A DNA stretch of 64,000 nt from an uncultured Victivallaceae bacterium. GTDB taxonomy: Bacteria > Verrucomicrobiota > Lentisphaeria > Victivallales > Victivallaceae. How positions within the stretch are numbered: position 1 is the stretch's first letter; each line of letters opens with the position of its first letter. The notes beneath the pieces were generated by a model. The model saw only the letters and a program-made list of their open reading frames with translations, did not search any database and had not been told where the DNA came from. The translations under genes and the position numbers were made by a program. Location: the NCBI GenBank assembly GCA_944392655.1, contig CALXXL010000003.1, positions 1 through 64,000 of the forward strand. Reading direction: 5' to 3'. Below, piece after piece: positions 48,104-56,575 of this stretch.

Positions 48104-49078
48104 ATGATAAAAAACACATTGCGGGAAAAACTTGCCCGGCTGTTGCGGCATGAGTTGATCCGTAACCGCTGCAAACAGAATCATCTGGCGGAAGAGTTGG
48201 CTATAACGCCGTCGGCGGTATCGCAAATGCTGCAAGGCAAGATCATGCCGAGCATGATTCAACTGGATAAGATCTGCGAAGTACTCGGTCTGCCGAGACA
48301 GCGTGCATTTGAACTGCGCTGTCTGCTGTCAAGAATACGTTGCGGTTCTGGATGTATGCAGTCGCCGTTGGGAGAACTGATCTCCCGCTTGCGCAGTGAA
48401 AAAGGTATGACAATGCGTGAGCTGGGCGAGGCCAGTCATCTTCCTGAACATATAATTGAGTTATTGGAAATGACTCCGGACATCGTCCCGGAACTAAGTG
48501 ATCTGCAAAAGGTTGCCGGTGCATTAAAGATAGATGCTGGCGAGTTGTATGAAGCTGCTGGCTTAAACTGGCGCACCAACGGTGCTCCGGTTTCTCCGAT
48601 CAGGAATCTGGATGGCTTGGCGTTGCGGGAACCGGAGGCGGAATACACGCCAATGGAACCGGAGAGTGCCAATGAGGCGGTTGTACTTACTTTAAGCGAA
48701 GTACGGGAAAAACTTTCCTCGCTGCGCACTGGTATTTTCGGGAAAAAGACGGCAAAAGCGCTGGGGATAGCGCCGGGGCAGAGACTGGAAATAACCGCCA
48801 ACGGCAGGGAACTGGATTTAGCCGGCTGTTCCAGCTGGAAACTTACGGTAACCAGTTTTGAAGAGCTTTGTCCCGGCGAGCTGGCGTTGATTCGGGAAAA
48901 GAAGCAGAGTGATTTTGCAATAGTTGCGGTAGACAATGCAAGGAGTGCCCTTGTCGGCCGCAAACTCTTCCGCAAATCGAACAAAGCGATTCAATTGTCT
49001 TCGGAGAATCTGAATCTGATAATTCCGGTTGCCAAGATAGAATCGTTGCATTTTTCCAAGGTAAAGAAGAATGGCTAA
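48104..49078 (+). CDS. Transcriptional regulator with two HTH_XRE domains and a LexA/CI-like C-terminal half
   Basis: A 324-aa predicted repressor. The first HTH (residues about 10-62: QNHLAEELAITPSAVSQMLQ) and the second (about 88-140: MTMRELGEASHLPEHIIELL) are both XRE-like. After a linker, residues about 195-320 form a beta-rich region recalling S24/CI C-terminal domains, but I see no Ser-Lys cleavage pair. Sensing by degradation or ligand is therefore open. Its last 8 nt overlap the start of the next membrane-protein gene. Confidence 0.75.
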   Translation: MIKNTLREKLARLLRHELIRNRCKQNHLAEELAITPSAVSQMLQGKIMPSMIQLDKICEVLGLPRQRAFELRCLLSRIRCGSGCMQSPLGELISRLRSEKGMTMRELGEASHLPEHIIELLEMTPDIVPELSDLQKVAGALKIDAGELYEAAGLNWRTNGAPVSPIRNLDGLALREPEAEYTPMEPESANEAVVLTLSEVREKLSSLRTGIFGKKTAKALGIAPGQRLEITANGRELDLAGCSSWKLTVTSFEELCPGELALIREKKQSDFAIVAVDNARSALVGRKLFRKSNKAIQLSSENLNLIIPVAKIESLHFSKVKKNG

Positions 49079-49382
49079 AGCGTCACCCAAGCGTTCATTC
49101 GGTCAAATCATCGGAGCATTACTGATGGTATTGGCAGTTATTTTTCTGCTGGTATATTTTGTTCTCCGGAGTGAACTGGAAAAGCGCGATATTGATTTAG
49201 AAACAGAAGTTAGGGAAAAAGTTGAACTGGTTCGTGATACCGGTTCAGCGGTAAAAGATAAGCTGACGGCGGTAACGGCGGACAGTGCGGAAAGCCTGGA
49301 AGAGAGTGCGGATGATATTCTGCCGGATGTGGATGATTTTTCCGGAGCAAATGATGAAGCTGCGGAATATTTTCTGGATTAA
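49071..49382 (+). CDS. Small single-pass membrane protein with acidic tail
   Basis: Not recognised. A 103-aa protein with a basic N-terminus, one membrane segment (IIGALLMVLAVIFLLVYFVL, residues about 13-32) and a charged helical then acidic C-terminus. It starts inside the stop region of the double-HTH gene (8-nt overlap), so the two proteins are made together and may act as a pair, for example with the regulator tethered to the membrane. This is inference. It is 32 nt before uppP. Confidence 0.65.
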   Translation: MAKASPKRSFGQIIGALLMVLAVIFLLVYFVLRSELEKRDIDLETEVREKVELVRDTGSAVKDKLTAVTADSAESLEESADDILPDVDDFSGANDEAAEYFLD

Positions 49383-49414
49383 GTGCGTATAAAACTACGG
49401 GATATTGATAAAAA

Positions 49415-50239
49415 ATGGATTGGCTTGAACTATTCAAAGTTGGTATTTTAGCGGTGTTTCAGGGGGTGGCAGAATTTCTGCCGATCAGTTCATCCGGACA
49501 CTTGCAGGTATTGCAGTTTCTGTTGGGTTTTGCCCCGGAGTCGAACATCTTTTTAAGCGTCGTTCTTCATGCGGGAACGCTTTTAGCGATTGTGGTGTTC
49601 TACTTTTTAACCCTCTGGGAAATTCTGGTCAAGCGTCAATTCAAACTTATTCTGGCGATTATCATTGGTACGATTCCGGCTGGGCTGGCAGGAGTGGGAA
49701 TCAAGTTATCTGGGTTGGATGATATTATATTCACCTCACTGCTGGTTCCGGCGATTGGCTTTCTTTTTACAGCGTTCTTATTGCTGTACGCGTTAAAAGG
49801 ACGGACGGAGGAAGAAGAAAATTCAGCGTTGCCGCTGGCTGAAATACCGCTTACCAAGGCTCTGCTTATCGGAATTGCGCAGGCGGTGGCGATAACGCCG
49901 GGGATATCCCGTTCAGGTTCGACAATTGCGGCCGGGTTAAAGGTGAATTTAAAAAAGGCGGACTGTGCCCGTTTCTCATTTCTGCTGGCGATTCCGGCGA
50001 TTGGCGGAGCGATGGTACTGGAGTTAAAGGATCTTTTCAGCGCCCCGGGTGACATCACTTCCGGCGACATAATGGTCTGGCTTTTCGGTTTTATTATTGC
50101 AGCAGTGGTGGGTTATTTCTCATTGAAACTGCTTTTAGGGATACTGCAAAAGGGCAAGCTGCAATATTTTGCCTGGTATCTCCTGGGGGCCAGTATATTT
50201 ACATTCGGGTTATGGGTAGGCAGTTTAGTCTGCCGTTAA
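49415..50239 (+). CDS. uppP: Undecaprenyl-diphosphate phosphatase (UppP/BacA)
   Basis: Recycles the C55 lipid carrier for wall synthesis. A 274-aa polytopic inner-membrane protein. The catalytic signatures are GVAEFLPISSSGHLQVLQ near residue 20 and ITPGISRSGSTIAAGL near 165, with the conserved Glu, Ser, His and Arg. It starts MDWLELFKVGILAVFQG, typical of the family. It could confer bacitracin tolerance when overexpressed, as known for the family. It is followed immediately by proC. Confidence 0.95.
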   Translation: MDWLELFKVGILAVFQGVAEFLPISSSGHLQVLQFLLGFAPESNIFLSVVLHAGTLLAIVVFYFLTLWEILVKRQFKLILAIIIGTIPAGLAGVGIKLSGLDDIIFTSLLVPAIGFLFTAFLLLYALKGRTEEEENSALPLAEIPLTKALLIGIAQAVAITPGISRSGSTIAAGLKVNLKKADCARFSFLLAIPAIGGAMVLELKDLFSAPGDITSGDIMVWLFGFIIAAVVGYFSLKLLLGILQKGKLQYFAWYLLGASIFTFGLWVGSLVCR

Positions 50240-50252
50240 AGGTATGGATATT

Positions 50253-51059
50253 ATGAAAGAACGGATTTTATTTATTGGAGCCGGCAAGATGGCCGGTGCG
50301 ATTGCAGGTGGATTGGTTCGCCGTGATGCGGCTATGGCGCGGGTTATAACCGCGTTTGACCCGAACCCGGCGGCGGTTGAAACATTCAAAGAGAACACGC
50401 AGGCCAATGCGGTAAGTTCCGACGTAGTCGGCCTGGCGGACAAAGCGCAGGTGATATTGATTGCGGTAAAGCCGCAGATGATAAACGAAGCTCTGGCGCC
50501 GCTGACCGGCAAATTAAAAGACAAGCTGATAATCTCGATTGCCGCCGGCATTACGCTGGAGAGGTTGTATGAGCTTACCCAGTCGGAACGGATTGTACGG
50601 GTAATGCCGAACACTCCGGCATTGGTAGGTGCTGGAATCAGTGTTTTCACCGACTCCGGCAAATTATCGGAAAACGATGCCAAGATCACGCTGGAAATAC
50701 TCAGTTCAATAGGCAAAGCGCTTCCGGTCGCTGAACGGATGCTGGATGCGGTTACAGGTTTGTCCGGTTGCGGGCCGGCGTATGTATTTGATTTTCTGAT
50801 TGCACTGGCGGCTGGTGGAGTACAGCAGGGGTTGCCCTATGCTACGGCGATGGAGCTGGCGGTGCAGACGGTGATTGGTTCGGCGCGGCTGGTGGCAGAA
50901 ACCGGTGAACATCCGGCGGTATTGCGGGATCAGGTAATTTCGCCCGGAGGAGCTACGGCAGTGGGCTGTGCGGTATTGGAGAAGAATGCCTTCCGTGGAA
51001 TTGTTGCACAGGCGGTGGTTGAAGCGGCCAAACGTTCGGAAGAACTGGGGAAGAAATAG
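50253..51059 (+). CDS. proC: Pyrroline-5-carboxylate reductase
   Basis: Last step of proline synthesis, NAD(P)H reduction of P5C. A 268-aa Rossmann protein starting at ATG 50253 (MKERILFIGAGKMAGAIAGG); a start three codons earlier is possible. Conserved regions are VILIAVKPQM, ISIAAGIT, RVMPNTPALVGAGIS and the C-terminal signature ISPGGATAVGCAVLE. Nothing else of the proline pathway is nearby. The stop codon abuts the ATG of the next gene with no gap. Confidence 0.95.
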   Translation: MKERILFIGAGKMAGAIAGGLVRRDAAMARVITAFDPNPAAVETFKENTQANAVSSDVVGLADKAQVILIAVKPQMINEALAPLTGKLKDKLIISIAAGITLERLYELTQSERIVRVMPNTPALVGAGISVFTDSGKLSENDAKITLEILSSIGKALPVAERMLDAVTGLSGCGPAYVFDFLIALAAGGVQQGLPYATAMELAVQTVIGSARLVAETGEHPAVLRDQVISPGGATAVGCAVLEKNAFRGIVAQAVVEAAKRSEELGKK

Positions 51060-51827
51060 ATGAGCTGTGATCTTACCGGTTCAACCTCGATAATAATACC
51101 GGTTTATAATGAAGAAAAGACGATAATCCGCTTAGTAAACAGTGTGCTTGATCGTCCTGAGGTTGGTGAAGTTATTATAGTAAATGACGCCAGCACCGAC
51201 TCCAGTTGGCAGGAATTACAGACTTTTGCGGATAATCCGCGGGTAAAACTGTTTCAGCATGAATACAATAAAGGCAAGGGAGCAGCGCTTATTTTCGGAT
51301 TTGCGCAGGCGAGTTGCCGGTTTGTACTGGTGCAGGATGCGGACTTTGAATATTCGCCCAGTGAATATCCCCTGGTATTGCAGCCGCTGGCCGATGATTT
51401 GGCGGATGTAGTTTACGGTTCACGTTTTATGGGAACGCCGGGGATGGTGCGTTTTTTCCGGCATGAGATGGGGAACAAATTTCTGACGTTCTGGTCGAAT
51501 GTTTTCAGCGACATCAATCTTTCAGACATGGAGACCTGTTACAAAGGGTTCAAGCGGGAAGTGATACAGAACCTGAATCTTTGCAGTGAACGCTTTGGGA
51601 TTGAGGTTGAACTTACGGCCAAAGTAGCTGCGGCGCGGATACTGCGCATCTGGCAGGTGCCGATCTCCTATCGTCCGCGGCGTTACAATCAGGGGAAGAA
51701 GATCACATGGCGGGATGGAATTGCCGCGATGTGGCATATTTTCCGGTTCAATGTTCTGGAATCGAAGAGTAAATTCTATAAAAAACCGTGGAGTGAAGTA
51801 TTGCCGCCTCCGCCGGACTTTCAGTAA
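51060..51827 (+). CDS. Family 2 glycosyltransferase (dolichol-phosphate-mannose-synthase-like)
   Basis: A 255-aa GT-A fold transferase, soluble or membrane-associated. STSIIIPVYNEEKTIIRLV starts the domain; D43 in VNDAST binds the nucleotide and D93-x-D95 (QDADFEYSP) the metal. Later marks are YGSRFMG and METCYKGFKREV. The similarity is to polyprenyl-phosphate sugar synthases, but no C-terminal membrane helices are present. The neighbouring uppP makes a lipid-carrier acceptor plausible, as inference. Donor sugar unknown. Confidence 0.87.
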   Translation: MSCDLTGSTSIIIPVYNEEKTIIRLVNSVLDRPEVGEVIIVNDASTDSSWQELQTFADNPRVKLFQHEYNKGKGAALIFGFAQASCRFVLVQDADFEYSPSEYPLVLQPLADDLADVVYGSRFMGTPGMVRFFRHEMGNKFLTFWSNVFSDINLSDMETCYKGFKREVIQNLNLCSERFGIEVELTAKVAAARILRIWQVPISYRPRRYNQGKKITWRDGIAAMWHIFRFNVLESKSKFYKKPWSEVLPPPPDFQ

Positions 51828-51832
51828 CAATC

Positions 51833-52825
51833 ATGCTCTGGTTTGGAATTACGTCTGCAACAGTCTGTTTTGTGCTGCTTGGAGTGTTATTCATTCAGTA
51901 CAAAAGGTTTTCGGCGCTGCTGAACGAGCAGGAGAATGAGCTGGACAAGTTGCGGACTCTGGCATCGAAATCAACGGCGGCAATAACCAGAATAACTCAG
52001 GAAAAGGAGACCTTGCAGGCGAGTGAAGCCAAGCTGACGGAAGAGAAGTTTCACATGGCTGAAGCCAATCTAGATCTTCTGGCGATGCAGGAAAAATTTG
52101 CGGAAAAGACCGGAATACTTGAAGCAGACAAGTTCAAGCTGGCGGAAGCCAACATAAAACTGATGGAGATAACCGAAGATCTCCAGCGTGAACAGGAAAA
52201 ATCGAACCGTCTGCTGCGCAACATATTGCCTGAGCGGGTAATCAAAGATTTGAGTGATAAAGGCGAGAGTACGCCGGAAATATTTGAAAATGTTACGGTA
52301 TTTTTCTCTGACATTGTAGGCTTCACCTATCTGTCGAGCATACTTGACCCGGCCTTTCTCATCAGTGAACTCAATGATATTTTTACGAATTTCGACCATA
52401 TTTTCACCCGTAACGGCTGTGAACGGATCAAGACAATCGGCGATGCTTATTTAAGCGTCTCAGGAATGCCGGATGCCGATCCGCGCCATTACGCCAATAT
52501 TCTCAATTCGGCGTTGGAGGCGCGTGATTATCTGCACCGGCGCAACCATACGTCGGTGCAGCAGTGGCAGATGCGTATGGGGGTACATTCCGGCCGGGTA
52601 ATTGGAGGCATAGTCGGGGTGGAAAAGTACATCTACGATGTCTTTGGCGACACAATAAACACGGCAGCCAGGATGGAGACGCACTCCTCTCCGGACAAAA
52701 TAAATGTCTCTGCCGTGACCAGTGCTCTGGCTGGCGATGAATTTATTTTCACTGCCCGTGAAATTACAGATGTCAAAGGCAAAGGTCCGATGCAGATGTA
52801 CTTTCTGGAAGGACGCCGCACTTAA
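51833..52825 (+). CDS. Membrane-anchored class III adenylate cyclase
   Basis: Makes cyclic AMP. In 330 aa one N-terminal membrane segment (residues 4-22) is followed by a coiled coil (about 27-130) and a cyclase homology domain (about 150-328). The metal residues D160 and D204 are 44 apart, the adenine-selecting residues are K200 and D269, and the transition-state pair is N276 and R280. All six key residues are present in one chain, so an active homodimer is expected, and K plus D indicates ATP rather than GTP. It has no sensor domain other than the coil. Its 3' end overlaps a converging gene by 4 nt. Confidence 0.92.
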   Translation: MLWFGITSATVCFVLLGVLFIQYKRFSALLNEQENELDKLRTLASKSTAAITRITQEKETLQASEAKLTEEKFHMAEANLDLLAMQEKFAEKTGILEADKFKLAEANIKLMEITEDLQREQEKSNRLLRNILPERVIKDLSDKGESTPEIFENVTVFFSDIVGFTYLSSILDPAFLISELNDIFTNFDHIFTRNGCERIKTIGDAYLSVSGMPDADPRHYANILNSALEARDYLHRRNHTSVQQWQMRMGVHSGRVIGGIVGVEKYIYDVFGDTINTAARMETHSSPDKINVSAVTSALAGDEFIFTAREITDVKGKGPMQMYFLEGRRT

Positions 52826-53661
52826 TTCCATGCAGGCAGTCTGACACGAATCCGGACATTACCATTAAAAAACGGCGTACAGTATTTACTCTGTTCCGCC
52901 TCAATCAAATCCAGTCTCATCTCTTCATTCTGAAATGGCATCATGCCGGTAATTGCTGAAACGGCATCGTTAAAACTTTTCAGGGAATAAAAATTGAGTG
53001 AAACGACCGCCTCAAACTCCCGCCATAGAGGATTTTTTACCGCAAATTCGCGTATTATTTCAACGCCTGCACCTGGTGCAGTTATTGTTCCCGGACTTCG
53101 CCATTGATATCCTGACGGAAGAGTAATACCGGTATTGAAAACATTGTAAAGGACAATTGCTGATTCGTCCCACAAAATTGTTCTTTGATTCGGCATCTTG
53201 TTCCATGCGGATGCTTTTTCCAATACACTACCATTACTGGAGGCAAATAAGATGAAATCCACACTCCAATATGCACTGTCTCCATCATTGGCAAAATGAT
53301 AGGAAAAATTCCAATCCGGCAACGCCATGGGAGCCGAAAAACCGCTGCTGCCATCCATTGGCAGCAACAAAAGCTCCGCCATATGCTCAATTGCATTAAA
53401 AGCATGTTCGGGAATATTAATTGTATTATTTTCAGAGAAAAATGGAAGAGAAAATTTATCCATTCCGGCGAATTTTATCCGGCAAATCATCTTTGCCTGC
53501 TTAAGATTGATCCATGCGGCATATTCCGGAGTACGGCAATCGGCATATTTTTTCAAATCGCCGTCCGCCATGAGTTCCCCGGGAGCGACAGATATCCCAA
53601 GTATATTGCCGTCAAACACAATCAGATAATTGGTAAAATCAATATTTCTAAAATCATCCAT
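52822..53661 (-). CDS. Hypothetical protein, 279 aa
   Basis: Not recognised. The protein looks wholly beta-rich, without signal peptide, membrane segments or known catalytic motifs. The start is MDDFRNIDFTNYLIVFDGN; aromatic and Asp/Asn-rich strands continue to the end (CTPFFNGNVRIRVRLPAWN). The base composition is slightly more AT-rich than its neighbours. It is divergently paired with another unrecognised beta-rich gene (53785). A structural or surface role is possible but unsupported. Its end overlaps the cyclase gene by 4 nt. Confidence 0.6.
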   Translation of the reverse strand: MDDFRNIDFTNYLIVFDGNILGISVAPGELMADGDLKKYADCRTPEYAAWINLKQAKMICRIKFAGMDKFSLPFFSENNTINIPEHAFNAIEHMAELLLLPMDGSSGFSAPMALPDWNFSYHFANDGDSAYWSVDFILFASSNGSVLEKASAWNKMPNQRTILWDESAIVLYNVFNTGITLPSGYQWRSPGTITAPGAGVEIIREFAVKNPLWREFEAVVSLNFYSLKSFNDAVSAITGMMPFQNEEMRLDLIEAEQSKYCTPFFNGNVRIRVRLPAWN

Positions 53662-53784
53662 GATCTATAACTCCTTTGCTGAAATCAATCTATGTTCATC
53701 CGTCAACCGCATTTAATAATAGAGTTGACAAGATATCCATATCTGACCGACAACATCAAATTCAATAGAGAAAGGAGTGCGTTC

Positions 53785-54327
53785 ATGTCTGCCAGCGATT
53801 ATCTCAACAATCTTTTTGTTCCCGGGGTAAACACCGGATTTTCGCCTGAGTTCACCTGGGGGAAACCGGAATCACCGGTACAGGATGAATGGGAGTTATT
53901 TTCATCCTGGATGAATCTTGACCCGGCGGATATAGAACGGGCGGCAGTACTTACAGTAGGCTGTCTGGCCGGCTTGGAAGTAGACAACGAGATATTTCGC
54001 GGAGAACTGCCAGGCAGAAACAGCGATGGTTTTCTGGTTCGCATTATCTCGGAAAATGCGTTCAGTGATTTACGTTTCAGGGACTTCACCCTGCTTTGCC
54101 GCGGACGTTTCCGGCAGCGGGCGCTGGTATTGACTGCGGCTACCAGGCTCATTGGCAAACTTCCGCTCAAATCATTTCTCACAGTATCCGGAACCAATAT
54201 TGCCAATCCGGTAACATTTGCCGGGTTGACAGCTGAAAACGCTGCTGATCTGGATATAGTAAGCGATGATGGAGTGGCAAAAAGCGTCGTTTCAATCAAA
54301 CTGAAAGCACGAATACTGATTAAATAA
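53785..54327 (+). CDS. Hypothetical protein, 180 aa
   Basis: Not recognised. I start at ATG 53785, seven bases after AAGGAG; the frame stays open upstream to 53692 without a better site. There is no signal peptide or transmembrane segment. The N-terminal 45 residues are rich in aromatic and acidic residues (FTWGKPESPVQDEWELFSSW). The middle has a paired-strand look (LRFRDFTLLCRGRFRQRALV), and the end is KSVVSIKLKARILIK. It overlaps the MATE gene end by 8 nt on the opposite strand. Confidence 0.6.
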   Translation: MSASDYLNNLFVPGVNTGFSPEFTWGKPESPVQDEWELFSSWMNLDPADIERAAVLTVGCLAGLEVDNEIFRGELPGRNSDGFLVRIISENAFSDLRFRDFTLLCRGRFRQRALVLTAATRLIGKLPLKSFLTVSGTNIANPVTFAGLTAENAADLDIVSDDGVAKSVVSIKLKARILIK

Positions 54328-55663
54328 CTCCGGTACAGTTCCGGCAATATCTCCGCCACATAGCGATACCGGCAACATCTGCCAGCAGCCATCCAATCGG
54401 CACAGCCCACCATATACCGTGAACTCCGATAGAGTCAAACGAAGATAGTATATATGCCAGAGCTACTCTGGTTCCGAGAGAGATAATGGTTAAAACCAGC
54501 GATATCCCCGGCCGGTTAACCGCACGGAAAAGTCCATACAGGATAAACAGTCCGCCGATCAAAGCCAGAAATGGACCGACAATCCGCAGATACTCCACGC
54601 CTGCATTCATAATCTCCTTTTCTTCCGGCCGGATAAAAATCAGCAGCAGCTCTTCCGCAAAGAACACCACCGCCACCGCCACCGGCAAGCTGAAGCACAA
54701 CATTATTCTGGTCGCAGAACTGATACCTTTCCGTATACGCTCCCACTTTCCTGCGCCATAATTCTGAGCAGCAAATGTAGCAAAAGCGTTCCCCATATCC
54801 TGAAGCGGCATATAGGCGAAAGATTCTATTTTGACTGCCACGGCGAACGCCGCCATAACCGTTGCGCCGAAACTGTTTACCAGTCCCTGCACCATTAATA
54901 TTCCGAAATTCATAACTGACTGCTGCATACATGTAAGTCCCGATTCGGCAAACACATCTTTCACCGATTTCAGATTAAATCTGACTTCGCCCGGTTTTAT
55001 TCTCAGTTCCGGCTTTTTCCAGAACATAAAAAGAGCTATACCGGCTGCCGCCATCCATTGTGCGATGACAGTGGCCCATGCCGCACCGGCCACCCCCCAT
55101 TCCAGACCGACCACGAACCAGAGATCGAGTACAATATTCACTGCGGCGGCGACTCCCAGAAAAATCAGAGGCGACAGTGAATCTCCCACTGCCCGCAGAA
55201 GAGACGCGAAGAAATTATAAATAAATACCGCGCCTATTCCCCAGAATATTCCGGAGAGATAAGTACGCATGAGAGGCCTTACCGTTTCCGGAACAATCAT
55301 CAATGTCAGGATAAGTTCGATCGCCGCAAATACAACGATATTCATAATCACTGTAATTACAGCAATAAGTACAAATGCGGCCACTGCGTCATTTTTCAAT
55401 TTAGTCCAGTTCTGTTCGCCGAACCGCATTGAAAAAACTGCGCCGCTGCCAAGAGACAATCCCAGCAGTATGGATGTGATAAAGGTCATAAGCGCATATG
55501 CCGATCCTACAGCCGCCAATGCGTTAGCCCCCAGATATTTACCTACGATAACAGTATCGGTGACATTGTATAGCTGCTGAAGAAAATTCCCGGCAATCAT
55601 CGGCCATGCAAACATCACCATTTTCCCGGTAATGCCGCCATGGGTAAAATTGATTTCCTTCAC
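54320..55663 (-). CDS. MATE-family multidrug/cation efflux transporter
   Basis: A 447-aa inner-membrane exporter with about 12 helices in two related halves. FAWPMIAGNFLQQLYNVTDTVIVGKYLGANALAAVG is the family's first repeat, and ESGLTCMQQSVMNFGILMVQ with YMPLQDMGNAFATFAAQNYGAG is the second. It probably exports drugs or metabolites using Na+ or H+. The GGAG before its ATG is weak. It stands alone, between the hypothetical gene and the terminator of tRNA-Val. Confidence 0.93.
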   Translation of the reverse strand: MKEINFTHGGITGKMVMFAWPMIAGNFLQQLYNVTDTVIVGKYLGANALAAVGSAYALMTFITSILLGLSLGSGAVFSMRFGEQNWTKLKNDAVAAFVLIAVITVIMNIVVFAAIELILTLMIVPETVRPLMRTYLSGIFWGIGAVFIYNFFASLLRAVGDSLSPLIFLGVAAAVNIVLDLWFVVGLEWGVAGAAWATVIAQWMAAAGIALFMFWKKPELRIKPGEVRFNLKSVKDVFAESGLTCMQQSVMNFGILMVQGLVNSFGATVMAAFAVAVKIESFAYMPLQDMGNAFATFAAQNYGAGKWERIRKGISSATRIMLCFSLPVAVAVVFFAEELLLIFIRPEEKEIMNAGVEYLRIVGPFLALIGGLFILYGLFRAVNRPGISLVLTIISLGTRVALAYILSSFDSIGVHGIWWAVPIGWLLADVAGIAMWRRYCRNCTGVI

Positions 55664-55719
55664 TTATCTCCCCACAGGTGAATAAATACCACGGCATCTA
55701 TTTCTGCCGTTGCTCCATA

Positions 55720-55750
55720 CAAAAAAACCGGCCTGAATAATCAAGCCGGC
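55720..55750 (-). terminator. Leftward terminator of tRNA-Val
   Basis: A 9-bp stem with two G-T pairs (55727-55735 with 55742-55750) and a 6-nt loop, read leftward, ends in seven T. It sits 13 nt past the tRNA 3' end. Confidence 0.85.
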
Positions 55751-55762
55751 AGAACCTCAAAA

Positions 55763-55840
55763 ATGGTGGGCGTGATAGGACTCGAACCTACGACTTCAAC
55801 GATGTGAACGTTGCGCTCTAACCAGCTGAGCTACACGCCC
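55763..55840 (-). tRNA. tRNA-Val (anticodon CAC)
   Basis: The minus-strand cloverleaf has acceptor GGGCGTG/CACGCCC, a D arm with AGCTCAGCTGGTTAGAGC, the anticodon stem CAACG/CGTTG closing loop TTCACAT (anticodon CAC, codon GTG), a T arm with GGTTCGAGTCC, and an encoded CCA. Confidence 0.95.
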
Positions 55841-56010
55841 GATGCAATTAAGATACATCAGAGTAAAAAATTTTCAAGCCGGCGTGAAAATAATAAGCCG
55901 TTTTTAAATTTATACCGCTGTAGCCCATCGCAGTAACCTCATGCCGCAAACCTCATGCCGTCAACAGGAATTTTCTCCTTTTTTTATATATAAAACTTGC
56001 AATTTTGTTT

Positions 56011-56060
56011 TTACAGGGTAAAATAGGTGTATATAGGTTCATTAAGGTGAATAAAGGCAT
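56011..56060 (+). promoter_or_regulatory. MraZ-type operator: five AGG boxes at exact 10-bp spacing
   Basis: The bases AGG recur at 56015, 56025, 56035, 56045 and 56055, each in an AT-rich decamer of consensus (A/T)(A/T)(A/T)AAGGTg. In other bacteria MraZ binds repeats of a short G-rich core separated by 5 nt upstream of its own gene. The array ends about 30 nt before the mraZ start, so it should overlap or adjoin the promoter. Autoregulation is inferred. Confidence 0.8.
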
Positions 56061-56088
56061 AAACTTCATTTAATTGTTTTCCGCGGCT

Positions 56089-56574
56089 ATGAATGAGATA
56101 TATTTAGGCAGATTTGAGCACAGTCTGGACAGCCAGGGTCGTGTTGCCATTCCGAGTGAATGGCGCGAACCGGTGGCTGAGTCCACAGGTTTTGTGCTGT
56201 TTCATGGTCGAGGGGATACGCTTTTGCTGTTTCCGGTATCTGTATTCATGCAGTTTGTGGAGAAGGTTCGCGGCGGAGCATTTGCCAGTGTGGAATTGCA
56301 GGAGCTGTTGAGCTGGGTTGGAGAGCGCACCCGTCGCTGTCAGTGCGACAAACAAGGTCGGGTAAAACTGGATAAAGCGATGCTGGATTCTTGTGGAATA
56401 GCCAATCAGCTGGAGATGGTCGGTGCGGTGACTCACATCAAGTTACGGGTACCGGCAAAGAAAGAAGATTCCGGCAACCGGGATGAAGAATTCTTTGCCA
56501 GATTGCAGGAGTTTGCGGACAACGGCAGCTCGGATTTTCTCAAGCTGCTGTCAGGTGCGATAGGAGGCAAATAG
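56089..56574 (+). CDS. mraZ: Transcriptional regulator MraZ
   Basis: A 161-aa regulator of the division/wall cluster. Two SpoVT-AbrB-type repeats are visible: YLGRFEHSLDSQGRVAIPSEWRE at the start and CQCDKQGRVKLDKAMLDSCGI near residue 90. I start at ATG 56089; an in-frame TTG at 56074 would add five residues, and no ribosome site is clear. The C-terminal 40 residues, charged and unusual, exceed the 140-150 aa norm. It lies directly after its operator array and before rsmH. Confidence 0.93.
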   Translation: MNEIYLGRFEHSLDSQGRVAIPSEWREPVAESTGFVLFHGRGDTLLLFPVSVFMQFVEKVRGGAFASVELQELLSWVGERTRRCQCDKQGRVKLDKAMLDSCGIANQLEMVGAVTHIKLRVPAKKEDSGNRDEEFFARLQEFADNGSSDFLKLLSGAIGGK

Positions 56575-56575
56575 A

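Noticed and set aside
56074-56088. TTG start for mraZ
   Set aside because: The added five residues are outside the conserved MNEIYLGRFEH start.
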